From positions 1-35,892 of the forward strand of contig JAODBO010000103.1 of the NCBI GenBank assembly GCA_025464005.1: a stretch of DNA of 35,892 bases, in the 5' to 3' direction. The stretch comes from Acidimicrobiaceae bacterium. GTDB lineage: Bacteria; Actinomycetota; Acidimicrobiia; Acidimicrobiales; Bog-793. The notes beneath the pieces are model-generated. The model was not told the origin of the DNA, made no database searches, and was given only the letters and a program-made list of their open reading frames with translations. The first letter of the stretch is position 1; each line of letters begins with the position of its first letter. Position numbers and translations under genes: made by a program. Below are positions 1 to 8,476 of this stretch, piece by piece.

Positions 1-17
1 TGAATCGCGACCGTGAC

Positions 18-32
18 CGCCGCTCAGCGGCG
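18..32. repeat. Short GC-rich hairpin at the window edge
   Basis: CGCCGCT and AGCGGCG form a perfect 7-bp stem around one C. It lies outside the transposase remnant, is not followed by a T tract, and no gene end is visible to assign it to. Its role is unknown. Confidence 0.4.
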
Positions 33-92
33 TGAACTGGCCATCAGGGCGCGTGCGATGGCGGATGCGGCATTACGGGGAGCTCGGCATTG

Positions 93-124
93 AAAGCTTA
101 ATGCCGATATCGGCATTAAGCTTT
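93..124. repeat. Perfect 32-bp palindrome at the transposase truncation point
   Basis: The two 16-base arms (93-108 and 109-124) are exact reverse complements with no spacer, and symmetry stops at base 92/125. The transposase reading frame enters the palindrome from the right and meets a TAA inside it (116-118). A further copy of the arm core, CGGCATT, lies just outside at 85-91. It could be a junction left by a rearrangement, part of an IS end, or an assembly fold-back. The sequence alone does not decide between these. Confidence 0.9.
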
Positions 125-1009
125 GTACCCGTCGAAGTGGCGGTTCTTCGACTTGTGCCCGTGGCGGGCCTCGGTGTCTGTGGTCGAGATCACCCGGTCT
201 TTCGCGACACCGCGCACGATGCGGAAGATGCCGTCCTCGCTCATCGCGACGTCCTGGCCCGAGACGAGGGCGAGCAGCTCGGCCGCGGCCTTCGTCGCTC
301 CCTCGAGCTCGTGGTCACTGAGCGCGTCGAGGGCCGCGTTCGCGTCCTTCACGAGCGCGTCGACGAGGGCTTCTCGAGCTCCTCGGTCGTCCCAGTCGCA
401 CGGCGGCTTTCCCGGGGTCGCGTACTCGTCGTCGCGCGAGAGGGCCCTGCGTACCTCGGCGGCGAGCGGATCGGCGCTCTGGTCCAGGACGACGAGGAGC
501 TTGCGGATCACCGCACGCAGCTGGGTGACGGTGTCCTCGGTGGCGACGGCGTCATAGATCGGCGTGGAGTCGAGGACCCGGGCGCGCTGTCCGAGCGCTC
601 CGGTCGCCTTCGCGACGACCTTGGTGTCCTCGAAGAGCCGCCGGGGACGCTCCGAGGCCCGGAGGCGGTTGCGCGCTCCGACGAGCACCGTCGCGTGGAA
701 GGCCTCCGCGCCGACCGCCACGCCGGCTGCTGCCTGCCAGCGCAGGTCGAAGCCGAGCCGATCGGTCGCTTCGCGGTCCGACAGCCCCTCGAAGGCCTGG
801 AGGAGCATCACCGTGGCGAGGATCCGCGCCGGCACGGTCGGTCGACCGTCGCGTGCGCCCGAGTAGCAATCGGCGAAGTAGTCGTCGGGAAACAGCTCGT
901 GACCGTTCTCGGCGAGGAGCTTGTAGATCGAGCCCCCCTTCAGGCGATCCCCGAGCACGGCGACCGGGTCATCGAAGCGGCGTTGGTTATCTGACGTCCC
1001 AAGGGCCAT
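116..1009 (-). pseudogene. IS1182-family transposase, C-terminally truncated
   Basis: This 297-residue frame starts at ATG 1009 and reads as the N-terminal part of an IS1182-type DDE transposase. It has the family's N-terminal helical domain (residues 1-130), the first catalytic-Asp region VLDSTPIYDAVAT (Asp147), and the later segment TDTEARHGHKSKNRHFDGYK. Members I know are about 450-550 residues and continue after FDGYKAH into the rest of the RNase H fold. Here the frame stops right after FDGYKA, inside the 32-bp palindrome, so the last catalytic acidic residues are lost. Bases 1-92 do not continue the protein in any minus-strand frame. It is therefore a dead IS remnant or an artificial truncation. 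The family is clear from motifs; the cause of truncation is inference. Confidence 0.85.
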
Positions 1010-1055
1010 GGGTCAAGTCTTCCAAGACCGGGATCAAATCGCGAGCATTGACCCA
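1009..1055. repeat. 8-bp inverted repeat at the transposase 5' end
   Basis: TGGGTCAA at 1009-1016 and TTGACCCA at 1048-1055 are perfect inverted copies separated by 31 bases, just upstream of the transposase start. This could be a remnant of the IS terminal region or a small regulatory hairpin. There is no matching copy at the other end of the element, so the IS boundary cannot be fixed. The rest of 1056-1219 holds only the ribosome-binding site of the next gene. Confidence 0.4.
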
Positions 1056-1219
1056 GGTAAATCAGCACCTACCTAGCGAATGACGGGCCTCGGCGGTGAA
1101 GAGTTCAACTCGTGGTCGCGAGGAGGTCGAGCTGCGGTCAGGAGGCCATGTTTTCATTGTTCAGTGAGCGGTGCTACTTGCCACACGGGCGAGCAACGCT
1201 CACGAGCAAGGAGATGCGC

Positions 1220-2215
1220 ATGTCCTCAACACTGCAGTCTCGGCGGCGCCGAGTCTCTGTCCCTCTAGCACTGGCCGCATCCGCGGTTGCGGTCTTTGCC
1301 GGTCTTGTGCCCCGGTCGGGACCGCCGGCGAGAGCGAGCGGCGCGGCGATCTTGACGGATGCCCGCCTCGGCGGCCTCGAAGGAGGCAACTCGCCGATCA
1401 AGCACGTCATCGAGATAATGGTCGAGAACCATACGTTCGACAACCTGTTCGGCAACTTTCCTAGAACCAACGGCATTCCGGCGGATGCTTCGATGCTCTC
1501 CCCAAACGCGTACTACGACTCGGCGCCGAACGTCCATCCGATCTGGGCAACGCCCAACGAGGGCGACGTCCAGGGCGCGATCAACAACAGCGCCGGCGGC
1601 GAACAGATGGCGATGGATTTCCAGCCTGGTCAGGGCTATCAGATGGACCACTACACGGTGTTCCCGCAAGACGGCATGTCGGCGATCACCGAGTTCGGAC
1701 CGCAGTTCGACCCGAATGAGCAGTACCTCGCGACGAACTACGAGCTCGCCGACAACAACTTTCAGCCGATCATCGCCCCAACTCAGCCGAATGTCATGAC
1801 CGCGCTGAACGGCACCGACCACGGCTGGGTGTACAACAACCTCGAGCCGGGGGCCACACAGCCGTGGAACTCGATCTTCGACGAGCTGACTGCGCACGAT
1901 CGAACGTGGAAGATCTACTACGCATTACCGCCGTCAGTGCTGACCGGCACGATCTGGAACCAGATCATCCCGTCGGGTTCTTCCCAGGACCTGACTACGG
2001 GAAGTCAATTCCTCGCCGACCTGTCCGCCGGCAACCTGCCGGACTTCTCCTTTGTTCGTCCTGGCGTCGGCTACAGCACCGAGCCACCGGAGGACATCGG
2101 ACAGGGCGACGCGTGGATCGGCCAACTCGTGAATGCCGTCGCGCAAAGTTGGCCGTCTACACCGCCGCCGCCGGCATCCACCCGGAGCGGTCCATCCCCG
2201 TTTCACTCGACGTAG
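1220..2215 (+). pseudogene. Secreted phospholipase C / acid phosphatase family phosphoesterase, 3' end replaced
   Basis: The start at ATG 1220 is set by AAGGAG at 1208-1213, six bases upstream. Residues 1-40 form a signal peptide (SRRRR, then an Ala/Val-rich core). From His62 the protein matches the bacterial phosphatidylinositol-type phospholipase C / AcpA phosphoesterase family of the alkaline phosphatase superfamily, with motif HVIEIMVENHTFDNLFG, where the conserved E-N-(H/R)-(T/S)-F-D-N segment carries metal ligands. Homology runs to GQLVNAVAQS (codons to about 2149). Family members then continue with P-x-W-x-x-T-x-I-x-x-x-x-D-x-x-G-G-F-Y-D-H, which is absent. The frame instead reads malic-enzyme DNA out of frame and stops at 2215. 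About 310 family residues remain, and the second half of the metal site is lost. The enzyme would act outside the cell on phosphate esters, but this copy should be inactive. Confidence 0.8.
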
Positions 2216-3324
2216 GAACAAACAACGAAACCCTGTTGAACGACCCGCTCTATCTCGGTGAGCGGCACAGCCGGCGACGGGGCAAGGAGTACGACGACTT
2301 CATAGGCGCCTACATCGAGACCGTGTCGCGCCTCTACCCGAAGGCACTGCTCCACTTCGAGGACTTCGGGCCGGGCAATGCCCGTCGCATCCTCGATCAG
2401 TACCGGGACAAGGTGCGGCTGTTCAACGACGACGTGCAGGGCACCGGCGCGATCACGCTCGCAGCGATGCGGTCAGCCCTCAAGGTCACCGGCGAACGGT
2501 TCAAGGATCAACGCCTCGTCGTGTTCGGGGCAGGCTCGGCAGGCTGTGGGATCGCCGACCAGCTCCGCAACGCCATGGTGGCCGATGGTGCGAGCACGGA
2601 GCAGGCGAGCCGTCAGGTGTGGCTCGTCGACAGACAGGGGCTGCTCACCGACGACATGACGGACCTGCGGGACTACCAGAAGCCGTACGCCCGTCCTGCC
2701 GGCGAGGTGAAGGGGTGGTCCGACCAGTCACCGATCGACCTGCTGACGACGGTCCGTCAGGTGAAGCCGTCGATCCTGCTCGGCACCTCCACCGTCGCCG
2801 GCGGGTTCACCGAGGAGATCATCAAGGCAATGGCCGCGGGAGTCGAGCGCCCGATCGTCTTCCCGCTCTCCAACCCGACCGAGCGCATCGAAGCGATGCC
2901 CGCCGACGTGCTCGCGTGGACTCATGGCAAGGCGCTCTGCGCCGTCGGCATCCCGGTGCCTCCCGTCCAGTTGGACGGGACGACCTTCACCATCGGTCAG
3001 GCCAACAACGCGCTGCTGTACCCGGGGCTCGGGCTCGGCACGGTGGTCTCGAGGGCCAGGCACGTCACGGACCATATGCTGCTCGCCGCCGCGGACGCCG
3101 TCGCCAGTCAGGTCATCTCCAGCCAACTCGGTGCTCCCCTGCTGCCGCCGGTCGAGAACCTGCGCGCGAGCTCGGCCATCGTGGCCGGTGCGGTCATCCG
3201 GGCGGCCGTCGACGACGGAGTTGCGGACGCGGAGCTCGGTGACGTCAGTGACGACAGCCAACTGGTCGAGCTCGTCCAGAGCGCGATGTGGCAGGCCGCC
3301 TACTCGAGCGAACTCGCACGGTGA
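2146..3324 (+). pseudogene. NAD(P)-dependent malic enzyme, N-terminus missing
   Basis: From Lys at 2146 this frame reads as malic enzyme: KLAVYTAAAGIHPER, then LDVGTNNETLLNDPLY, the metal-site segments HFEDFGP and FNDDVQGTGA, the Rossmann glycines VVFGAGSAGCGIAD, and a complete C-terminus to TGA 3322-3324 (392 residues). Full-length members are about 550 residues and begin roughly 160-170 residues earlier. The missing part includes the catalytic tyrosine, while the catalytic lysine is the first residue retained. Upstream in this frame (to 1864) the reading is nonsense, because that DNA encodes the phosphoesterase in another frame. The intact enzyme would decarboxylate malate to pyruvate. It overlaps fumC by GTGA, so this was a malate/fumarate operon before its 5' end was lost. 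Confidence 0.85.
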
Positions 3325-4805
3325 CGAGGACCTCCCTGCACCCGAAGCGCACCGAGGAGCGGACCCCGACCGTCCACGACCTGCCCGTGGGGATCGTCGC
3401 CAGCGGGCAGCGAAAAGAGACCGACTCGATGGGCTCGATCGAGGTGCCCGCGGACCGGTACTGGGGGGCACAGACCCAGCGCTCGCTCCTCCACTTCTCG
3501 ATCGGCGACGACCGGATGCCGAAGGCCGTCTATCACGCGTACGGCTACGTCAAGAAGGCAGCCGCCATCGTGAACGGCCGCGACGGTCGTCTGGCGAAGT
3601 GGAAAGCCGACCTGATCGCTCGGGTCGCGGACGAAGTCATCGCTGGCGCCCTCGACGAGCACTTCCCGCTGTACGTCTGGCAGACCGGATCGGGCACGCA
3701 GTCCAACATGAACGTGAACGAGGTCATCTCCAACCGGGCAATCCAGCTCGTCGGCGGCACGCTCGCCAGCAAGGACCCGGTGCACCCGAACGACGACGTG
3801 AACATGGGTCAGTCCTCGAACGACACGTTCCCGACGGCCATGCACATCGCCGCCATTCACGAGATCAGTGAGCATCTGGTCCCGAACGTGCGCGCGCTGC
3901 GGGACACGATCTCCGCAAAGGCCCGAGCCTGGGCCGATGTGGTCAAGATCGGCCGCACGCATCTCGAAGATGCGGTGCCGCTCACCGTCGGGCAGGAATG
4001 GTCCGGCTACGCCGTCCAGCTGTCCGACGCCTTGGAGCGCGTGAACGCCACCCTTTCCGGTCTTTACCAGTTGAGCGCCGGCGGCACCGCGGTGGGGACA
4101 GGGCTCAATGCTCCCGAGGGCTTCGATACCAGTATCGCGTCCGAGATCGCCGACCTGACCGGCCATCCGTTCCAGACGGCGCCGAACAAGTTCGCGGCCC
4201 AGGGAGGGCTCGATGCGATGGTGGCCGCCTCGGCCGGCCTGCGGGCACTCGCAGTCCCGCTCATGAAGATCGCCAACGACATCCGCTGGCTGGCGTCGGG
4301 CCCCCGATGCGGGATCGGCGAGCTGATCCTGCCGGCGAACGAGCCCGGCAGCTCGATCATGCCGGGCAAGGTGAACCCTACTCAGTGCGAGGCGATGGTC
4401 ATGGTCTGCATCCAGGTGCTGTCCGAAGACAGCTGCGTGGCTTTCGCGGGCTCCCAGGGCAACTTCGAGCTGAACGCCATGCGGCCGATCATCATCAACA
4501 ACTACCTACACTCTGCCCGGATCCTCGGCGACGCGTCCACGAAACTGCGCGAGTACTGCATCGAAGGCGCCGAGCTGCACCGCGAGCAGATCGACAACTT
4601 CGTCGAACGCTCCTTGATGCTCGTGACGGCCCTCTCGCCCGTCATCGGGTACGACAGAGCTTCCGCGATCGCACACAAGGCAAACGACGAGGGCACCAGC
4701 CTTCGCGAAGCCGCTCTCGCACTTGGGGTAACTCCGGCCGAATTCGACCGTGTCGTCGACCCGGCCAAGATGGTCGGCAATCCCAATGCGACCTCGGTGT
4801 CATAG
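3321..4805 (+). CDS. fumC: Fumarate hydratase class II
   Basis: This cytosolic TCA enzyme interconverts fumarate and malate. Starting at GTG 3321 gives 494 residues; the GTG overlaps the malic enzyme stop (GTGA), and the family's N-terminal ETDSMGSIEVPADRYWGAQT needs a start upstream of the internal ATG 3429. Visible family features include the TGSGTQSNMNVNEVISNRA segment, HPNDDVNMGQSSND, the KIGRTHLEDAVP active-site region and the superfamily signature GSSIMPGKVNPTQCEAM on the mobile catalytic loop. The C-terminus is complete. Coupling to the malic enzyme remnant suggests a shared transcript. With the upstream gene broken, its promoter may be lost or replaced by the phosphoesterase promoter. 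The gene itself looks intact. Confidence 0.96.
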   Translation: MTRTSLHPKRTEERTPTVHDLPVGIVASGQRKETDSMGSIEVPADRYWGAQTQRSLLHFSIGDDRMPKAVYHAYGYVKKAAAIVNGRDGRLAKWKADLIARVADEVIAGALDEHFPLYVWQTGSGTQSNMNVNEVISNRAIQLVGGTLASKDPVHPNDDVNMGQSSNDTFPTAMHIAAIHEISEHLVPNVRALRDTISAKARAWADVVKIGRTHLEDAVPLTVGQEWSGYAVQLSDALERVNATLSGLYQLSAGGTAVGTGLNAPEGFDTSIASEIADLTGHPFQTAPNKFAAQGGLDAMVAASAGLRALAVPLMKIANDIRWLASGPRCGIGELILPANEPGSSIMPGKVNPTQCEAMVMVCIQVLSEDSCVAFAGSQGNFELNAMRPIIINNYLHSARILGDASTKLREYCIEGAELHREQIDNFVERSLMLVTALSPVIGYDRASAIAHKANDEGTSLREAALALGVTPAEFDRVVDPAKMVGNPNATSVS

Positions 4806-4829
4806 GCCGCCCGTCAGCGGATCACCGAT

Positions 4830-5018
4830 TCAGCGGGTCGCCTTGGAATCCGAGGCGGGTGAGCCGTCAGGACCCAGCCGCAGCGAAGGGTCCAAATAGG
4901 ACCCTGGCGGCTGGCTACGACCTTTGGAGTCCTGCCACCAACCGGTCGGGATCTGGCGCTCGGACTTACCAGGTCGAAGCTGCTCGAGCTTCCTGATGAG
5001 GCTGGGCTTGCGTGGCAT
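4830..5018 (-). CDS. Small basic protein, unrecognised (doubtful)
   Basis: A 62-residue frame starts at ATG 5018 with AAGGGA seven bases upstream, a good ribosome-binding site for this genome. The product begins MPRKPSLIRKLEQLRPGK, is rich in Lys/Arg/Ser/Pro, contains two adjacent Trp (PTGWWQDSKG), and has no membrane segment or motif I know. It could be a small DNA- or RNA-binding protein or a chance frame in GC-rich DNA. It stands alone between two converging genes. The good Shine-Dalgarno sequence is the only positive evidence. Confidence 0.3.
   Translation of the reverse strand: MPRKPSLIRKLEQLRPGKSERQIPTGWWQDSKGRSQPPGSYLDPSLRLGPDGSPASDSKATR
4887..4905. terminator. Possible terminator hairpin after fumC
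   Basis: AGGGTCC and GGACCCT pair perfectly around the loop AAATA, 82 bases after the fumC stop. There is no T tract, so intrinsic termination is only a guess. The hairpin falls inside the small ORF at 4830-5018, which argues that at least one of the two calls is wrong. Confidence 0.3.
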
Positions 5019-5277
5019 CCATGATCCCTTCGGTCGAGGCCCAGTCTGACACGACGGGCGACCCACGATGACCGGTCATGGTGAGGCGTCGGCTTCTGAC
5101 ATCCCCGTCGACGAGCGCTACGAAGGAATCGTCGCCCGTCTACGGGTCTGCGCACCCTCTCGGAGGACTTCCAGGCCCCTCGCGGCAGTTCTCGGCCCCC
5201 GCCGCGCCGACCACTCGCCCCTAGCCCGTCGACGCGCCGCTGCGCGGCCCTCGCAGAGGCAGGCAAAACCTTGTTGG

Positions 5278-6111
5278 TCAGGCGTCTCGCCGGACGAACA
5301 GGATGCCGCCGATCAGCAGCGCTGCCGCCGCATAGACACAGAGCAGGGCAAATCCGGTCCAGGGTGCGAACTGGTGCGCCCCCGAGTGCAGCGAAGTCAA
5401 CGAGTTCCCGATGTTCGCCGGGAGAAACTTCCGCACCTGGTCGCCGATCGACGAGGGCAGCGCGGCGGCGACGAGCGGCAGGACGAGGAGCGAAGCGACG
5501 ACCGCGCTGATCGCCCCGGCCGTGTGACGGATGATCGTCGCGAGACCGAGCGAGAAGAGCCCGAGCACGCAGAGGTAGAGACCCGCACCCACCACGGCGC
5601 GAAGCGCGCCCGGACTGCCGAGCGAGGTGTGAGGTGTGGGGCTCTTGAGAAGCGCCTGGCCGAGGAAGAACGCTACGAAGGACACCACCTCTGAGACGAC
5701 CAGCGCGACCACGCCGAAAACCGTCGCCTTCGCCACGAGCACCTTCGGCCGCCGGGGAGCAGCTGCGAGAGTGGATCGGATCGTGCCGGTGCCGTATTCG
5801 TCACTCATCACGAGGACTCCGAGAATGGCGACGATGAGCTGGACGAAGGCCACTCCGATCAAGCTCTCGTTGGTGGGATCGAAGCCGGCGCGCGATGCAA
5901 GCGACGTCGTCGACCAGTGCGAGGTCGTCTCGGCTGTCGCGATCGCGCTGAGCCCGATCCCGAGGACGATGGTCATCCCGAGCGTCCACATGGTGGATCG
6001 GACGGTCCGCAGCTTCGTCCACTCCGACCGGAGCAATCCGCTCATGTGGTAGTGCCCCGTTCGCGGTGTCGTGCCGACCGCGGCCCTGAGCTCGATCGTT
6101 GAGGTGCTCAC
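5278..6111 (-). CDS. ABC-2 type exporter permease
   Basis: The GTG start at 6111 overlaps the upstream ATPase stop by GTGA and is preceded by AAAGGAG, giving 277 residues. After a cytoplasmic segment with the typical LLRSEWTKLRTVRSTMWTL lead-in, about six hydrophobic membrane spans follow (for example MTIVLGIGLSAIA, VAFVQLIVAILGVLVM, VVALVVSEVVSFVAFFLG, LYLCVLGLFSLGLATI, ISAVVASLLVLPLVAAAL, GFALLCVYAAAALLIGGIL). The SDEYGTGTIRSTLAAAPRR stretch is characteristic of ABC-2 permeases. With the ATPase it would form an exporter for a peptide antibiotic, lipid or other toxic compound. The divergent histidine kinase suggests antibiotic-sensing export, but the substrate is unknown. Confidence 0.9.
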   Translation of the reverse strand: MSTSTIELRAAVGTTPRTGHYHMSGLLRSEWTKLRTVRSTMWTLGMTIVLGIGLSAIATAETTSHWSTTSLASRAGFDPTNESLIGVAFVQLIVAILGVLVMSDEYGTGTIRSTLAAAPRRPKVLVAKATVFGVVALVVSEVVSFVAFFLGQALLKSPTPHTSLGSPGALRAVVGAGLYLCVLGLFSLGLATIIRHTAGAISAVVASLLVLPLVAAALPSSIGDQVRKFLPANIGNSLTSLHSGAHQFAPWTGFALLCVYAAAALLIGGILFVRRDA

Positions 6112-7046
6112 GCTCCTGCTCCTTTCGCGGCGACAGATGCTGTGTCCTCGCCTCGGTACTCGACACTTGACTCGGTGAGCTCCATGAACGCCTCCTCGAG
6201 CGACGCGGACTGTGGGGCGAGCTCGTGCAGCACCACCGGGATACCGGCCGCACATTCGCCGATGACGTCCTCGGTGATGGCGCGCACGGACAGCGAACCG
6301 TCATCCTCGAGCACGGTCGTTGCGCCCTCACGCTCAAGCGCAGTGCGCAAGGTCCCGATCTCGGGTGAACGCACCCGCACAAAGCGCTGCGAGCTCTGCG
6401 CGATGAGATCATCGACCGACATCTGGGCGATGAGGCGCCCCTTGCCGATGACGATGACGTCCTCGGCGGTGAGCGCCATCTCGCTCATCAAGTGACTCGA
6501 GACGAAGACGGTCCGCCCCTCTCTCGCTAGGCCCTTCAAGAGGTTGCGGACCCAGCGAATGCCGTCGGGGTCTAGGCCGTTGACCGGCTCGTCGAACAGC
6601 AGCACTTCGGGATCGCCGAGGAGCGCCGCGGCGATCCCGAGTCGTTGACCCATCCCGAGGGAGAACTTGCCGGCACGCCGTCTCGCGACTGTGGTGAGAC
6701 CGACGATCTCGATGACCTCTTCGACACGAGTCCGGGAGATGTCGTTGGTCTGCGCGAGCATCCAGAGGTGAGCGAACGCGCTTCTGCCGGGATGAATCGC
6801 CTTCGCCTCGAGCAACGCGCCCACCTCGCGCAGCGGCCAGGCAAGGTCCTGGTATTGACGTCCATTGATGGTGATTCGACCGGTGCTCGGAGCGTCGAGG
6901 CCCATCGCCATACGCATCGTCGTGGACTTGCCGGACCCATTCGGCCCAAGGAACCCCGTGACGATGCCCGGTCGTACCTGAAAGCTGAGTTGGTCGACGG
7001 CGAGCTTGTCGCCGTACCGCTTGGTGAGGCCAGTTGCCTCGATCAC
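6108..7046 (-). CDS. ABC exporter ATP-binding protein
   Basis: This 312-residue cytoplasmic ATPase starts at GTG 7046 behind AGAGGAG. Walker A is GPNGSGKST (residues 34-42), the signature is FSLGMGQRL (Gly-Met in place of Gly-Gly, common in drug-exporter ATPases), and Walker B is VLLFDEPVNGLDPDG, followed by the switch histidine in VSSHLMSEM. After about residue 220 there is a C-terminal regulatory extension typical of the multidrug/bacitracin type (CcmA-like). It powers the adjacent ABC-2 permease, with which it overlaps by four bases. An inverted repeat between this gene and the divergent kinase (7089-7104) may control both. Confidence 0.94.
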   Translation of the reverse strand: MIEATGLTKRYGDKLAVDQLSFQVRPGIVTGFLGPNGSGKSTTMRMAMGLDAPSTGRITINGRQYQDLAWPLREVGALLEAKAIHPGRSAFAHLWMLAQTNDISRTRVEEVIEIVGLTTVARRRAGKFSLGMGQRLGIAAALLGDPEVLLFDEPVNGLDPDGIRWVRNLLKGLAREGRTVFVSSHLMSEMALTAEDVIVIGKGRLIAQMSVDDLIAQSSQRFVRVRSPEIGTLRTALEREGATTVLEDDGSLSVRAITEDVIGECAAGIPVVLHELAPQSASLEEAFMELTESSVEYRGEDTASVAAKGAGA

Positions 7047-7088
7047 CCTGCTGCTCCTCTCTAGACCAGCACTCCGGCCGATCCGCTG

Positions 7089-7104
7089 CTCACATCATTG
7101 TGAG
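7089..7104. promoter_or_regulatory. Inverted-repeat operator candidate between exporter and kinase
   Basis: CTCACA-TCAT-TGTGAG is a perfect 6+4+6 inverted repeat, 43 bases upstream of the exporter ATPase start and 119 bases upstream of the kinase start, in a 176-bp divergent promoter region. Symmetry of this size suits a dimeric regulator. No T tract follows, and neither gene ends here, so a terminator is unlikely. The binding protein is unknown. Confidence 0.4.
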
Positions 7105-7222
7105 AGATGCCGGCGCATACATCGGCTCCCAGTCGCTTCTTTGCGTACTCCCGGAGGATGAGTCCGGGGCGATTTGCGTCTTCGCGTACAACCACAGCGG
7201 TACGCGCGACGGAGACCCCAGC

Positions 7223-8476
7223 ATGATGACTGTCGAGCTCCCCATGGGTACCGTCAGAGCGATGGACGACCGGCGCGAGCGCACCCCACTTCGCCCGCCG
7301 CTCATCCAACGCGTCGCCTCTCAGCACCTCCAGGCCATCGACCTCGCCGTCGCAGTGATCCTGTTGCTGGCGACGTTGCCCCACCTCTTCGGAAGCGCTA
7401 GCGCCTCGCAGACTGGTCCCGGCGACGCGATCCTCGCGTTCGGCGCGGCCCTCCCGATCGCAATTCGCCGCCGCGCCCCGATCGTTGCGCTGAGCACTGC
7501 CACGATCGCCCTCTCAATCGCGAGCGCTATCGGGCAGTCCTTCGCGCCCGATCCTTTGATCGCGCTTCCCTTGTACCAAGTCGCCTCAGAGCGACACCGA
7601 CGTGAGTCACTCCCGGCGCTCGTCATCGTCGGCGCCGCGCTCCTCGTTGGCGCTGCGATCGGGGCGACGACCCATCCTCGAGAGGGCGAGGCGAGCTTCA
7701 GCGTGCTCGTCGCGATCGCGGCGTGGTTCGTCGGCGACAGTGCGAGGGTCCGTCGCGCTTACACCGCGGGGCTCGCCGAGCAGGCGGCCCAGAGGGCGCG
7801 AGAAACGCTCGAACGGGCACTGCGAGGTGTGGCAGAGGAGCGACTACGGATCGCCCGGGAGCTCCACGACGTCGTGGCCCACAGCCTGAGCGTCATCGCT
7901 GTGCAGTCCGGTGTCGGACGTCACGTCATCGACAGCCGCCCAGAGGAAGCGAAAAAGGCACTGGCAGCGGTCGAGACCACGAGCCGCGCCGCACTCGACG
8001 AGCTGCGCCGCATGCTCGGCGTCCTGCGGCGGGAGAATCTTGACGCGCCGGAGCTTGCGCCGACGCCCGGCCTCGCGGATCTCGATGCATTAGCCGACCA
8101 GGTTCGATCGACCGGAATCCCCGTCGAGCTCAACGTCGAGACAGGCCTCGGGCGCACTCTCTCCACGACCGAGGAGCTGTCGGTCTACCGCATCGTTCAA
8201 GAAGCTCTGACGAACGTCGTGAAGCATGCTGGTCCGGCGTCGGCGCGCGTCGACCCCCGTAACGACCTCGATGCTCTTGCCATCGAGGTGACCGACGACG
8301 GAAAGGGGTTCGCGGATGACGATCTCTTCGACTCCGCGGTCGGGGACGACCACCACGGAATCGTCGGGATGCAGGAACGCGTCGCCCTTTTCAGCGGAAC
8401 CTTCTCGGCCGGCCCACGCACGGGAGGCGGTTTCCGGGTCTTGGCTCGGCTGCCACGACAGCAGCACATGCCATGA
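7223..8476 (+). CDS. Sensor histidine kinase, NarL-partner (HisKA_3) type
   Basis: I chose ATG 7223 (GGAG eight bases upstream), giving 417 residues; ATG 7226, 7244 and 7262 are alternatives. The first 180 residues contain four to five membrane spans (AIDLAVAVILLLATLPHLF, AILAFGAALPIAI, IVALSTATIALSIASAIG, ALVIVGAALLVGAAIG, FSVLVAIAAWFVG) with little outside the membrane. The phosphoacceptor box is RIARELHDVVAHSLSVIAVQS with His215. The HATPase domain shows the N box EALTNVVKHA and G1 box VTDDGKGFAD, and the C-terminal GIVGMQERV segment is normal. Such kinases usually sense membrane-active compounds and phosphorylate a LuxR-type regulator encoded next. Here the expected regulator is absent (see 8473-8610). 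It is divergent from an ABC exporter. Confidence 0.93.
   Translation: MMTVELPMGTVRAMDDRRERTPLRPPLIQRVASQHLQAIDLAVAVILLLATLPHLFGSASASQTGPGDAILAFGAALPIAIRRRAPIVALSTATIALSIASAIGQSFAPDPLIALPLYQVASERHRRESLPALVIVGAALLVGAAIGATTHPREGEASFSVLVAIAAWFVGDSARVRRAYTAGLAEQAAQRARETLERALRGVAEERLRIARELHDVVAHSLSVIAVQSGVGRHVIDSRPEEAKKALAAVETTSRAALDELRRMLGVLRRENLDAPELAPTPGLADLDALADQVRSTGIPVELNVETGLGRTLSTTEELSVYRIVQEALTNVVKHAGPASARVDPRNDLDALAIEVTDDGKGFADDDLFDSAVGDDHHGIVGMQERVALFSGTFSAGPRTGGGFRVLARLPRQQHMP

Larger units (their letters stand above)
4806..5277. other. Convergent intergenic region (472 bp)
   Basis: This lies between the ends of fumC (+) and the ABC permease (-). It holds a 7-bp-stem hairpin (4887-4905), one weakly supported small minus-strand ORF (4830-5018) and a 12-bp palindrome ATGACCGGTCAT at 5068-5079. 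I see no RNA gene or mobile element. The part from 5080 to 5277 shows nothing I can name. Confidence 0.6.

Noticed and set aside
4..93. 29-codon open stretch on the plus strand ending in TGA at 91-93
   Set aside because: It reads like a plausible protein tail (AAQRRELAIRARAMADAAL), but it begins right after an in-frame stop at 1-3, is short and has no start context, so I could not support it as a gene.
1864..2145. Upstream extension of the malic enzyme frame
   Set aside because: This stretch encodes the phosphoesterase in another frame, and its product in the malic enzyme frame has no similarity to malic enzyme N-termini, so it is not part of that gene.
5068..5079. 12-bp palindrome ATGACCGGTCAT
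   Set aside because: It lies between two converging gene ends where an operator makes little sense, and such short palindromes arise by chance.
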